A stretch of DNA of 64,000 bases from NCBI RefSeq assembly GCF_034521915.1, contig NZ_JAXHLU010000008.1, positions 1 to 64,000 on the forward strand, written 5' to 3'. The position numbers were made by a program, and so were the translations under genes. Within the stretch, counting starts at the first letter, position 1. Each line of letters starts with the position of its first letter. This document shows, piece after piece, positions 37,548 through 46,346 of this stretch. The notes under the pieces were generated by a model. It was not told the origin of the DNA. It worked only from the letters and a program-made list of their open reading frames with translations, and did not search any database. This DNA comes from Fodinibius sp034521915 (GTDB taxonomy: Bacteria > Bacteroidota > Rhodothermia > Balneolales > Balneolaceae).

Positions 37548-38111
37548 TCAAGTTGCAGGTTCTACCTGGTTCACACCAACTTCAACCGGGGTCTTTCGAC
37601 CGAAAATACTTACAAGAACACGTAGTTTGAGTTTATCAGTATTAATCTCTTGTACGGTTCCATCAAAATCTTTAAATGGTCCATCAATAACCTTTACAAT
37701 ATCTCCTTCATCATAGGGAATTTCAATCTTGCCTCCTTCCTCCATTGCGTCCTCATTGTCCTGAACTTGTCCAAGAATTCTATTTACCTCGGACTTACGG
37801 AGAGGTTTGGGATTTTGTTCATTCTTATTCTTTAAAAATCCAATTGTTGATGGAGCACCTTGAATAAGGTTATTTACCTCCTCATCATAAATTGTCTTCA
37901 AAAGAATATAGCCGGGAAGAAAGTTCTTTTCCCGTGTGCGTTTTTTTCCTGACCGTATCTCAATTACTGTTTCAGTAGGAATCAACACCTCACTAATTTT
38001 ATCTTCCAGTCCCTGCAATTCGATTTCACGATCCAAATATCGCTTAACCTTTTTTTCATGGCCAGAAAATATACGTACGATGTACCACTGATGTTGATCT
38101 TCTTGTGTCAT
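37548..38111 (-). CDS. nusG: transcription termination/antitermination protein NusG
   Basis: The 187-residue protein has the NGN domain (WYIVRIFSGHEKKVKRYL, LPGYILLKTIYDEE) and a C-terminal KOW motif (DEGDIVKVIDGPFKDFDG). It binds RNA polymerase and couples it to ribosomes or Rho. Its ATG overlaps the secE stop by 4 bases (ATGA), showing translational coupling. Confidence 0.97.
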   Translation of the reverse strand: MTQEDQHQWYIVRIFSGHEKKVKRYLDREIELQGLEDKISEVLIPTETVIEIRSGKKRTREKNFLPGYILLKTIYDEEVNNLIQGAPSTIGFLKNKNEQNPKPLRKSEVNRILGQVQDNEDAMEEGGKIEIPYDEGDIVKVIDGPFKDFDGTVQEINTDKLKLRVLVSIFGRKTPVEVGVNQVEPAT

Positions 38112-38290
38112 TGATAAATGGCCTCTAATATCGTGCTATAAACTTGATCTACCGCAAAAATAAATGCAGACAAGAGTATCGTAAATACTACTACAACAAT
38201 AGTATAGTCAACCAACTCGTCCTGATCTGGCCAGGAGACTTTCTTCATCTCCTTGCGCACATCTTGTAAATATTCTTTTATACTATTCAT
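38108..38290 (-). CDS. secE: preprotein translocase subunit SecE
   Basis: The start at 38290 gives the 60-residue product MNSIKEYLQDVRKEMKKVSWP, with the conserved VSWP region followed by one membrane helix (YTIVVVVFTILLSAFIF). A longer open frame runs upstream through the tRNA-Trp gene and is not coding. SecE clamps the SecY channel. It sits between tRNA-Trp and nusG as usual. Confidence 0.95.
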   Translation of the reverse strand: MNSIKEYLQDVRKEMKKVSWPDQDELVDYTIVVVVFTILLSAFIFAVDQVYSTILEAIYQ

Positions 38291-38315
38291 GAACTTATAT
38301 CCAATTCTAAACTTG

Positions 38316-38388
<73 letters not shown>

Positions 38389-38458
38389 ATATGCCGAAAG
38401 AACAGACCTTCAAGAAGCCTATTCTTTCGTGCAATTTTACGTGCAGAAACGAGACTTA

Positions 38459-39646
<1,188 letters not shown>

Positions 39647-39708
39647 GAGTAAATAAATTTACAGTTAAATGTTCAGAATCATATCAATAATTGTTTCTGC
39701 ACTTGCAG

Positions 39709-39780
<72 letters not shown>

Positions 39781-39805
39781 TTGTGCTTGCTCCCGCATGG
39801 GGCTG

Positions 39806-39878
39806 AGCGGGCGACCGGAGTCGAACCGGCAACATTCACCTTGGAAGGGTGACACTCTACCAATTGAGTTACGCCCGC
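39806..39878 (-). tRNA. tRNA-Gly (TCC)
   Basis: The acceptor GCGGGCG pairs with CGCCCGC. The anticodon loop CTTCCAA gives TCC, and the T-loop is GGTTCGACTCC. It is part of the tRNA-tuf transcript. CCA is not encoded. Confidence 0.95.
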
Positions 39879-39884
39879 TTAGTG

Positions 39885-39967
39885 TGGGGGGAGAAGGATT
39901 CGAACCTTCGAAGGCTCACGCCAACAGATTTACAGTCTGCCCCAGTTGGCCACTTTGGTATCCCCCC
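39885..39967 (-). tRNA. tRNA-Tyr (GTA)
   Basis: The acceptor GGGGGGA pairs with TCCCCCC. The anticodon loop CTGTAAA gives GTA, with the long variable arm expected for tRNA-Tyr. It begins 6 bases upstream of the tRNA-Gly gene on the same transcript. CCA is not encoded. Confidence 0.95.
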
Positions 39968-40028
39968 GCGAAATCAGTATGTCAAAATTATTTCGGCCAA
40001 TCCTTCAAAACACCCGACGAACCAAGTG

Positions 40029-40100
40029 AGCCAGCGACCGGATTCGAACCGATGACCGGCTGTTTACAAGACAGCTGCTCTACCCCTGAGCTACGCTGGC
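40029..40100 (-). tRNA. tRNA-Thr (TGT)
   Basis: The acceptor GCCAGCG pairs with CGCTGGC. The anticodon loop CTTGTAA gives TGT, and the T-loop is GGTTCGAATCC. It is the first gene of the tRNA-tuf transcript, about 70 bases after a strong promoter. CCA is not encoded. Confidence 0.95.
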
Positions 40101-40169
40101 TTATCGAGTCTTTTTTCTATCTTTGGAACGACGTTCCAATGCAACAATCAGCCTTTGGCCGAAAGACTC

Positions 40170-40200
40170 CAAAACTAAGTACAGTTTTCATTTTTGTCAA
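40170..40200 (-). promoter_or_regulatory. promoter for the tRNA-tuf-secE operon
   Basis: On the minus strand TTG (40198-40200), a 20-base spacer and TAGTTTTG (40170-40177) exactly match TTG-N19-21-TAnnTTTG. The first tRNA begins about 70 bases further on. Confidence 0.7.
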
Positions 40201-40250
40201 CACAAAATTGTTAATTAAATCTTTTTGTCTTAACAGCCTACATAAATCTA

Positions 40251-40883
40251 TCAATTCGGGCTCCGCTTGTTGTAATAATAGACTATTAGCCTAATTACTA
40301 TGAAAATGGCAATACCTATTAAAATTATTCTTCCATATATCGATAAGTATTTTCCAATAAGTTGCCAATTCTCGTGCACGATCCATCCAAAACAAAGCAA
40401 AATTCCATTCCACAAAAGAGAACTTACTGTTGAATAAAAGATAGTGCTACTAATCCGGGTGTGACTCAATCCCGCTGTTAATGAAATAACGGATCTGGTG
40501 CCGGCCAAAAAACGGTTTGCCAAAACGACCCCCATCCCCCATCGTTGCATCCACGACCGAACCTTGTTAATATATTTCAGTGGTATAAATCGAAGCAGCC
40601 AAAACTGCTTCTTTTTTTGTTGAATAAGCGTACCCCATCGGCTGCCAATCCAATACATGCTCATGAATCCAATAACCGAAGCTATAGTGGTAAGCAGTAA
40701 AATCGGAACCAATCCCACAACTGATTCCGCAGCTAAATATCCGCCAAAAGCTACCAACACATCACCAGGGATGGGCGGCACGATATTTTCGACATAGGCC
40801 ACAAAAAAGAAAACCAAGTAAATACTTGACGGAGGAAGCGTATAAATAAATTGGACTACCTCCTGAACAAATTGCTCAGCCAT
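40251..40883 (-). CDS. DedA-family membrane protein
   Basis: The 210-residue protein has several hydrophobic segments and the DedA/SNARE-associated pattern: ENIVPPIPGDVLVAFGGYLA with conserved acidic and Pro residues, then a basic stretch, and NRFLAGTRSVISLTAGLS where the family usually has an Arg-rich re-entrant motif. DedA proteins are linked to lipid flipping and envelope homeostasis. The start overlaps the ispF stop by 1 base, so it is the last gene of the queA-ispD-ispF-dedA operon. Confidence 0.85.
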   Translation of the reverse strand: MAEQFVQEVVQFIYTLPPSSIYLVFFFVAYVENIVPPIPGDVLVAFGGYLAAESVVGLVPILLLTTIASVIGFMSMYWIGSRWGTLIQQKKKQFWLLRFIPLKYINKVRSWMQRWGMGVVLANRFLAGTRSVISLTAGLSHTRISSTIFYSTVSSLLWNGILLCFGWIVHENWQLIGKYLSIYGRIILIGIAIFIVIRLIVYYYNKRSPN

Positions 40884-41359
40884 TATTCACTCTCCTCTAA
40901 TAAAACTACTGCTCTTGCTGAAATACCTTCGCCACGACCTTCAAACCCCAGACCCTCAGATGTTGTAGCTTTTACAGATATCTGATCAATATCCACTCTC
41001 AGATCTTTTGCAATCACTTGACGCATCTCATTTATATACGACTCCAACCTGGGTTTTTCAGCTACAACTGTGGCATCAACATTTCCAACAGAAAATCCCT
41101 TCTCCTTAATAAGTCCTAATACCTCTCGTAACAGCACCCTGCTATCAATATCTTTATAATCTTCGGAGGTATCCGGGAAATGTTTTCCCAAATCACCCAA
41201 TGCACACGCGCCGAGTAAAGCATCCGTGACGGCATGCAGCAAGACATCTGCATCAGAATGACCAGAAAGGCTTTTTTCAAATGGAATTTCAACACCGCCT
41301 AAAATAAGCGGGCCACCCTCCTCAAACCGATGTACATCGTATCCATATCCGATGCGCAT
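40883..41359 (-). CDS. ispF: 2-C-methyl-D-erythritol 2,4-cyclodiphosphate synthase
   Basis: The 158-residue protein starts MRIGYGYDVHRF with the metal-binding Asp/His pair, followed by GHSDADVLLHAVTDALLGAC and the C-terminal SVKATTSEGLGFEGRGEGI. It forms the cyclic diphosphate in the non-mevalonate isoprenoid route. It starts one base after the ispD stop, so the two enzymes of the pathway are coupled. Confidence 0.97.
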   Translation of the reverse strand: MRIGYGYDVHRFEEGGPLILGGVEIPFEKSLSGHSDADVLLHAVTDALLGACALGDLGKHFPDTSEDYKDIDSRVLLREVLGLIKEKGFSVGNVDATVVAEKPRLESYINEMRQVIAKDLRVDIDQISVKATTSEGLGFEGRGEGISARAVVLLEESE

Positions 41360-41360
41360 A

Positions 41361-42050
41361 CTATTTATCTTTTTTGATTAATAATTCTGCAAGCTCCAAA
41401 TCCAACGGATAGGTGATCTTAAAGTTCGATCGATCTCCCTTTACCATTTTCACCTTTTCCTCCAGCCGTTCTACCAAAGAGGCATCATCCGTCCCAACAA
41501 AATTATCTTTAATTGCCTGCTCGTACGCCCGAATAAGCAGATCTTTTTGAAAGACCTGCGGCGTTTGCGTCTGCCATAAAAATTTTCGCGATGGTGTTTC
41601 TTTAATTTCCTGCTGATCATCTACCCGCTTGATTGTATCCTTGGCAGGTACTCCCAAAACCGCCCCGCCATATTTTTCGGCCGTATCACAACATTGCTGA
41701 ACATGTTGTAGTTTTACAAAAGGACGAACGGCATCATGAACGATTACAAGGTCCGTCACAGATACATCTTGCAAAGCGTTATATATAGATTCCTGACGCG
41801 TCCTGCCACCTACCAAACAATGACCTTTTATCTGAGGCGGAAGCACCTCTTCAAGGATATCCTCAGTTTTTTCCAAAAAAGATTCTGAAGTAGCAACCAA
41901 AACCTGTTGCAATCCATCGAGTGGTAAAAAACGACGAATTGTTTGCTCTAAAATAGTACGATTTCCTAACTGCAAAAAAGGTTTGGGCGTATCTTTATTC
42001 ATACGACTGCCCGCTCCCGCAGCCGGTATTATAAGAGCTTTTGTAGTCAC
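41361..42050 (-). CDS. ispD: 2-C-methyl-D-erythritol 4-phosphate cytidylyltransferase
   Basis: The 229-residue protein has the nucleotide-binding start IIPAAGAGSRMNKDTPKPFL, then GGRTRQESIYNAL, VIVHDAVRPFV and FLWQTQTPQVF, all diagnostic. It makes CDP-methylerythritol for the MEP pathway. It lies 3 bases after queA and immediately before ispF. Confidence 0.97.
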   Translation of the reverse strand: MTTKALIIPAAGAGSRMNKDTPKPFLQLGNRTILEQTIRRFLPLDGLQQVLVATSESFLEKTEDILEEVLPPQIKGHCLVGGRTRQESIYNALQDVSVTDLVIVHDAVRPFVKLQHVQQCCDTAEKYGGAVLGVPAKDTIKRVDDQQEIKETPSRKFLWQTQTPQVFQKDLLIRAYEQAIKDNFVGTDDASLVERLEEKVKMVKGDRSNFKITYPLDLELAELLIKKDK

Positions 42051-42053
42051 AGC

Positions 42054-43100
42054 TTAGAGTATCAGCATTGAGTCGCCGAAAGCGAAGAAACGATAATCAT
42101 TTTCCTGCGCTTCCTCATAGGCTTCCATCAGAAAATCATATCCGGCAAATGCAGCTCCCAACATTAACATTGTAGACTCAGGACGATGAAAGTTGGTAAT
42201 AACTCCTTCAGTTATTTTAAAATCGTAAGGTGGAAAGATAAATTTATCCGTCCACCCTGTTCCCGGTTTTGAAATACCGCTTGCAGTAATACTTGTTTCA
42301 ATGGTTCGCACCGAAGTGGTACCACACCCTACAACTTTGCGGTCGGGATCTGCCAGTGCTTCATTAATTTTAGCCGACGTTTCTTCGGAAATATAATAAT
42401 TTTCAGAATCGGTGCGATGTTTCGTCAAATCCTCCACTTCACATGGACGGAATGTCCCCCACCCGATGTGCATCGTGATGGGCAGCATCTCAACACCTTT
42501 ATCTTCTAATTTCTCAACCAGTTCTTCAGTAAAATGCATGGCTGCAAAAGGTGCCGCAACTGAGCCGCGCTCCTTGGCAAAAATAGTTTGATATTGCTCC
42601 TTGTCTTCTTCTCTCGCTTCGCGCTCGATATATGGAGGCAGCGGCATCTCACCGATGTTATCCAAAATGTGATACAGCTCTTCATTTGATCCCTCAAAAA
42701 GAAAGCGGATTGTACGACCGCGGGATGTTGTGTTATCAATCACCTCGGCCATCAGATTGGGGCCGAAGTACAATTTATTTCCAATACGGATTTTCCGCGC
42801 AGGTTCAACCAACACATCCCAAAGCATATTTTCAGGTACCAGTTCCCGAAGCAAAAACACTTCAATATCAGCATCCGTTTTCTCTTTCTTTCCTTTTAGC
42901 CGCGCGGGAAAAACCTTAGTGTTGTTATATATTAATACATCTCCCTCGTCCAGGTATTTGTGAATATCTGCAAATGTTTCATGCTTGATGGATTGATCTT
43001 CTCGATTCAGAACCATCAGCTTTGCAGCGTCTCGTGGCTGTACAGGTTCGTCAGGAACATTAAAATCTTCTGTCTCAAATTTAAAATCGGTAAGTTTCAT
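42054..43100 (-). CDS. queA: S-adenosylmethionine:tRNA ribosyltransferase-isomerase
   Basis: The 348-residue protein has VFPARLKGKK, APFAAMHFTEEL and the HIGWGTFRPCEVEDLTKH block, followed by GTTSVRTIE and NFHRPESTMLMLGAAFAGYD, typical of QueA. It transfers and isomerises ribose from SAM onto 7-aminomethyl-deazaguanine in tRNA, making epoxyqueuosine. It is the first gene of the operon with ispD, ispF and dedA and has a good promoter about 60 bases upstream. Confidence 0.96.
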   Translation of the reverse strand: MKLTDFKFETEDFNVPDEPVQPRDAAKLMVLNREDQSIKHETFADIHKYLDEGDVLIYNNTKVFPARLKGKKEKTDADIEVFLLRELVPENMLWDVLVEPARKIRIGNKLYFGPNLMAEVIDNTTSRGRTIRFLFEGSNEELYHILDNIGEMPLPPYIEREAREEDKEQYQTIFAKERGSVAAPFAAMHFTEELVEKLEDKGVEMLPITMHIGWGTFRPCEVEDLTKHRTDSENYYISEETSAKINEALADPDRKVVGCGTTSVRTIETSITASGISKPGTGWTDKFIFPPYDFKITEGVITNFHRPESTMLMLGAAFAGYDFLMEAYEEAQENDYRFFAFGDSMLIL

Positions 43101-43163
43101 TATCGAACTATGGGCTTTTATTTGTTTTGCTTAACCGGTATTTTAGTCAGATTCAAAGCGTTC

Positions 43164-43194
43164 CAAATATACTCTATTTTATTCCGTAGGACAA
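43164..43194 (-). promoter_or_regulatory. promoter for queA-ispD-ispF-dedA
   Basis: On the minus strand TTG (43192-43194), 20 bases and TATATTTG (43164-43171) match TTG-N19-21-TAnnTTTG perfectly. The predicted leader to queA is about 58 bases. Confidence 0.7.
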
Positions 43195-43211
43195 ACGGCA
43201 ATATTTAACAT

Positions 43212-43297
43212 GGAGGTGTGCCAGAGCGGTCGAATGGGGCGGTCTCGAAAACCGTTGAACCTTTTTGGTTCCGGGGGTTCGAATCCCTCCACCTCCG
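43212..43297 (+). tRNA. tRNA-Ser (CGA)
   Basis: The acceptor GGAGGTG pairs with CACCTCC, with discriminator G. The anticodon loop CTCGAAA gives CGA, and a long variable arm (TTGAACCTTTTTGGTTCCG) is typical of tRNA-Ser. CCA is not encoded. Confidence 0.96.
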
Positions 43298-43475
43298 CAT
43301 TGACCTACCTTAATCATACTTAAATAAGACTTGTTCTTGGTTCTCCCTGCGATCTATAAAATTTGTCAACGATCACACTCAGCTCTTTATCTTAGATAAA
43401 GACTTTATTATACTTTCTTAAGAAGCTAATCGTTATATTAGCTGTGAAGAGATTAAAAAATCTGGTAATTGTCTT

Positions 43476-44012
43476 ATGATGAAAAAAACAGGGATTATAT
43501 CAACGATAAGTTTAGTCGTTTTATTTTTAGTTGGGCTTAGTTCTGTATCTCATGCACAATTAAGATCAGAAGTTAGCAATAGTTCTGAGCTGATGGGACC
43601 AATCATCAAACAAAATGATCCCAGCCAAGGTGCAGATCTTGGCAACCTGTTTAATATGCGGATGGACCACTCCTACTCGATGATGTTCGGAAGTGTTGGC
43701 GGACAGTTTCAAAACATGAATGCCTATACCAACACCATGCATTTCTTCTTCTCAGAGGATCTAACCGGGCGGGTAGACCTGTCGCTGTTACATTCACCCT
43801 TTGGTAACAGCATGATGTCCCCCAACTCCAACAACGGCATGGATACCCAGTTTTTAATCCGTAACGCTGAACTTAATTACCAGATTAGTGATCGCAGCAA
43901 TATTCGCATTCAATTCCAGCAATTGCCCAGCTATGGATATGGAATGAATCCATGGTCTTCGGGAATGCGTCATAATCCTTTCAGATCACCATTCCATGAT
44001 CGCAACTTTTGA
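43476..44012 (+). CDS. conserved secreted protein of unknown function
   Basis: The 178-residue product starts with a signal peptide ending SSVSHAQ. The mature part is Met-, Asn- and Ser-rich and contains MRMDHSYSMMFGS and a short beta-rich section (LTGRVDLSLLHSPFG, FLIRNAELNYQISDRSNIRI). It may be an outer-membrane or periplasmic beta protein. I do not recognise a named family. It precedes the LytR_C gene by 19 bases and is probably the first gene of an operon. Confidence 0.6.
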   Translation: MMKKTGIISTISLVVLFLVGLSSVSHAQLRSEVSNSSELMGPIIKQNDPSQGADLGNLFNMRMDHSYSMMFGSVGGQFQNMNAYTNTMHFFFSEDLTGRVDLSLLHSPFGNSMMSPNSNNGMDTQFLIRNAELNYQISDRSNIRIQFQQLPSYGYGMNPWSSGMRHNPFRSPFHDRNF

Positions 44013-44031
44013 GTTTCGGATTTAATAATTA

Positions 44032-44481
44032 ATGACATCAAAGAATAGCGAAACGAATTCTTTTGCTTTAAACGCAACCATCGGCTTTCTAAGCCTTTTG
44101 CTGGCAATTCTTATCTTTGGATTATTTACGCGCATTATCTACCCGCGAATTGAAAATCAGCGAGCTACAAATAATCCCGAATTAATCGGAGATATTATAC
44201 AGCTGGAAGTCTTAAACGGTTGTGGCGTTCCAGGCCTTGCCAATGATTTTACATCCGCTTTGCGAAAAAACGGTTTTGATGTGGTAGAAACCGGAAACTT
44301 TAAAAATTTCGACATGCAAAATACGGTCGTTATTGCTCGTACCTTTAGTACCGATAATGCCAAGCGCGTAGCTGATGCACTTGGCATTGCAGAAGAACAT
44401 GTCTTTATAGAAGCATCAGAAGACTTTTATCTGGATGCCACTGTGGTAATCGGTTCAGATTACAAATCACTCAAGTTATAA
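44032..44481 (+). CDS. LytR C-terminal domain protein
   Basis: One N-terminal membrane helix (FLSLLLAILIFGLFTRIIY) is followed by a domain starting IQLEVLNGCGVPGLANDFTS and ending in an Asp-rich part with ATVVIGSDYKSL. This LytR_C domain usually follows the LCP (cell-wall ligase) domain; here it stands alone. A role at the cell envelope is likely. The rsfS gene follows by 10 bases. Confidence 0.8.
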   Translation: MTSKNSETNSFALNATIGFLSLLLAILIFGLFTRIIYPRIENQRATNNPELIGDIIQLEVLNGCGVPGLANDFTSALRKNGFDVVETGNFKNFDMQNTVVIARTFSTDNAKRVADALGIAEEHVFIEASEDFYLDATVVIGSDYKSLKL

Positions 44482-44491
44482 CAAATATTAT

Positions 44492-44905
44492 ATGACCAAT
44501 ACATCCCCCAAAACTAATCAACAGTTTAGCAGTTCCAATGACCAGAAAACGGTTGATTCTGACAAACTCATCGAAGTCATTGGCGAAGCCCTCCTTGACC
44601 GCAAGGCTGAAGATATAACCGTGCTTGACGTTCATGAATTGACCACGCTGGCAGATAAATTTGTTATTTGTCATGCCAACACGGATGTGCAAATTAAAGC
44701 CATCGCCGATAACGTCAATAAAGAAACCAAGGAGCAGCTAAATGAAAAAGCGTGGAAAGAAGAAGGGCGTGAAACCCGCCGGTGGGTTATTCTTGATTAC
44801 GTAAATGTCGTCGTTCATATCTTTAAAAAAGAGCTGCGGGAATATTATGCTCTTGAACAAATGTGGAATGATGCTCCCGTCCAAAAAATAGAAGATGATC
44901 AGTAG
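44492..44905 (+). CDS. rsfS: ribosome silencing factor
   Basis: The 137-residue RsfS/Iojap-like protein has IGEALLDRKAEDITVLDVHE, FVICHANTDVQIKAIADNV and the end RRWVILDYVNVVVHIFKKEL, all diagnostic. It binds L14 and blocks subunit joining in starved cells. The gene overlaps the next by 11 bases. Confidence 0.95.
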   Translation: MTNTSPKTNQQFSSSNDQKTVDSDKLIEVIGEALLDRKAEDITVLDVHELTTLADKFVICHANTDVQIKAIADNVNKETKEQLNEKAWKEEGRETRRWVILDYVNVVVHIFKKELREYYALEQMWNDAPVQKIEDDQ

Positions 44906-45323
44906 CGTGCGATTACTTCTTTATACTGTAATATTTTTTGTTTTGATCATTGGCTGTGCTTCATCATCACAAAAAGGTGATACTGTGGAATCCTATGAAA
45001 ATTTAGTAACCATCCAAGAACCCGACGATGAACCGCATCAGCAATCAAAAGTGTATATCGATTCTGTTAAAAAGATAACGGATAACGATAAGCCGGTACT
45101 GATGGTCAGCGGAACTTTTCCGGATGCCTGCACAAAACTTGAACAGGTTACCCATCGCACTTCCGGCGACTCCCTGTATTTAGATATTAAAGCGTGGCGC
45201 AATCCCGAGATGATGTGCTCTCAAGTGCTCACTCCTTTCTCATATATCTACAGTAACATCACTGAAAAAGAATTAAGCACTCACGAAAAAGCAATTGTTA
45301 ACGGCAGCTCATATAGTTTGTAA
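44895..45323 (+). CDS. small lipoprotein of unknown function
   Basis: The 142-residue protein has a signal sequence with lipobox IIGC at about residue 21. The mature part has two Cys (in PDACTKLEQ and EMMCSQVLTPF) that may form a disulfide, and the hydrophilic-to-beta composition of many secreted proteins. I do not recognise a family. It overlaps rsfS by 11 bases and is followed by the dehydrogenase 7 bases later. Confidence 0.65.
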   Translation: MISSVRLLLYTVIFFVLIIGCASSSQKGDTVESYENLVTIQEPDDEPHQQSKVYIDSVKKITDNDKPVLMVSGTFPDACTKLEQVTHRTSGDSLYLDIKAWRNPEMMCSQVLTPFSYIYSNITEKELSTHEKAIVNGSSYSL

Positions 45324-45329
45324 GGTTTT

Positions 45330-46304
45330 ATGTCCAAACGCATCCTTATTACAGAGCCCATTATTCCATCCGTAATTAATAAACTTGAAAAACGGTATCA
45401 GGTAGATATAGGAGAGCGAGGCATCTATAATAATGAGCAGGCGCTTATTGATGATATCCCTGCCTATGATGCATTACTGCCAATGCTCTCTAACCCAATA
45501 ACAGAAAAAGTTATTGCCGCGGGAGCAAATCTTAAAATTATTGCTAATCACGCGGTGGGCTATAACAATATCGATCTTGAAGCGGCCCGAAAACACGACG
45601 TAGCCGTGGCAAATACTCCGGACGTACTTACCGATTCCTGTGCAGAATTTACGATCGGACTTATGCTCGCCGTATCGCGCCGCCTGGTTGAAGCGCAGAA
45701 ATATCTTCTGGACGGAAAATTTGACAACTGGGAACCGCTCGGTTTTCTGGGAAAAGAACTAAACGGCAGTACGCTTGGCATTATCGGGATGGGACGTATC
45801 GGCACGGGCGTGGCTCGCAGGGCCAAAGCTCTGGGAATGGATATCATTTATCACAATCGAAGCAAAGTAAATCCTGATCTCGAGCAAGAACTCGACGCTA
45901 AATATTGCTCAACTGTTCAAGAGCTGGTTTCGCAATCGGATATTATAACCCTCCATTGTCCTCTGACTGATGAAACGCATCACCTGATAAATGAAGAAAT
46001 ACTCTCTTTAATGTCGGATGACACGATTTTAATTAATACCTCGCGCGGACCTGTGGTCGATGAAGAGGCCCTTGCTCATGCTCTGCATAATGGATCTATC
46101 GGCGGTGCCGGTCTGGATGTCTTTGAAAATGAACCGGAACTACATCCCAAACTTAAAACAGCACCCAACTGTATTCGAACTCCCCATATTGCCAGTGCCA
46201 GCTTTCAAACCCGCGAAGCCATTGGCATGCTTGCTGCCGATGCCATCATTGGAATATTAGAAGGACGACCAGCTTCAGAAATTCCTAACTTGATTCAGCC
46301 TTAA
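45330..46304 (+). CDS. D-isomer-specific 2-hydroxyacid dehydrogenase (glyoxylate/hydroxypyruvate reductase-like)
   Basis: The 324-residue protein has a NAD(P)-binding fold with GIIGMGRIGTGVARR, the substrate Arg in NTSRGPVVDEEAL, the Glu in FENEP and the catalytic His in TPHIASAS. The set and length match D-glycerate dehydrogenases and glyoxylate reductases. The exact substrate cannot be decided. It belongs to the operon beginning at the secreted protein gene. Confidence 0.9.
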   Translation: MSKRILITEPIIPSVINKLEKRYQVDIGERGIYNNEQALIDDIPAYDALLPMLSNPITEKVIAAGANLKIIANHAVGYNNIDLEAARKHDVAVANTPDVLTDSCAEFTIGLMLAVSRRLVEAQKYLLDGKFDNWEPLGFLGKELNGSTLGIIGMGRIGTGVARRAKALGMDIIYHNRSKVNPDLEQELDAKYCSTVQELVSQSDIITLHCPLTDETHHLINEEILSLMSDDTILINTSRGPVVDEEALAHALHNGSIGGAGLDVFENEPELHPKLKTAPNCIRTPHIASASFQTREAIGMLAADAIIGILEGRPASEIPNLIQP

Positions 46305-46346
46305 TTTCGGTTCATATTTCGTATTAAGGAACCGATTGCTGTGGCT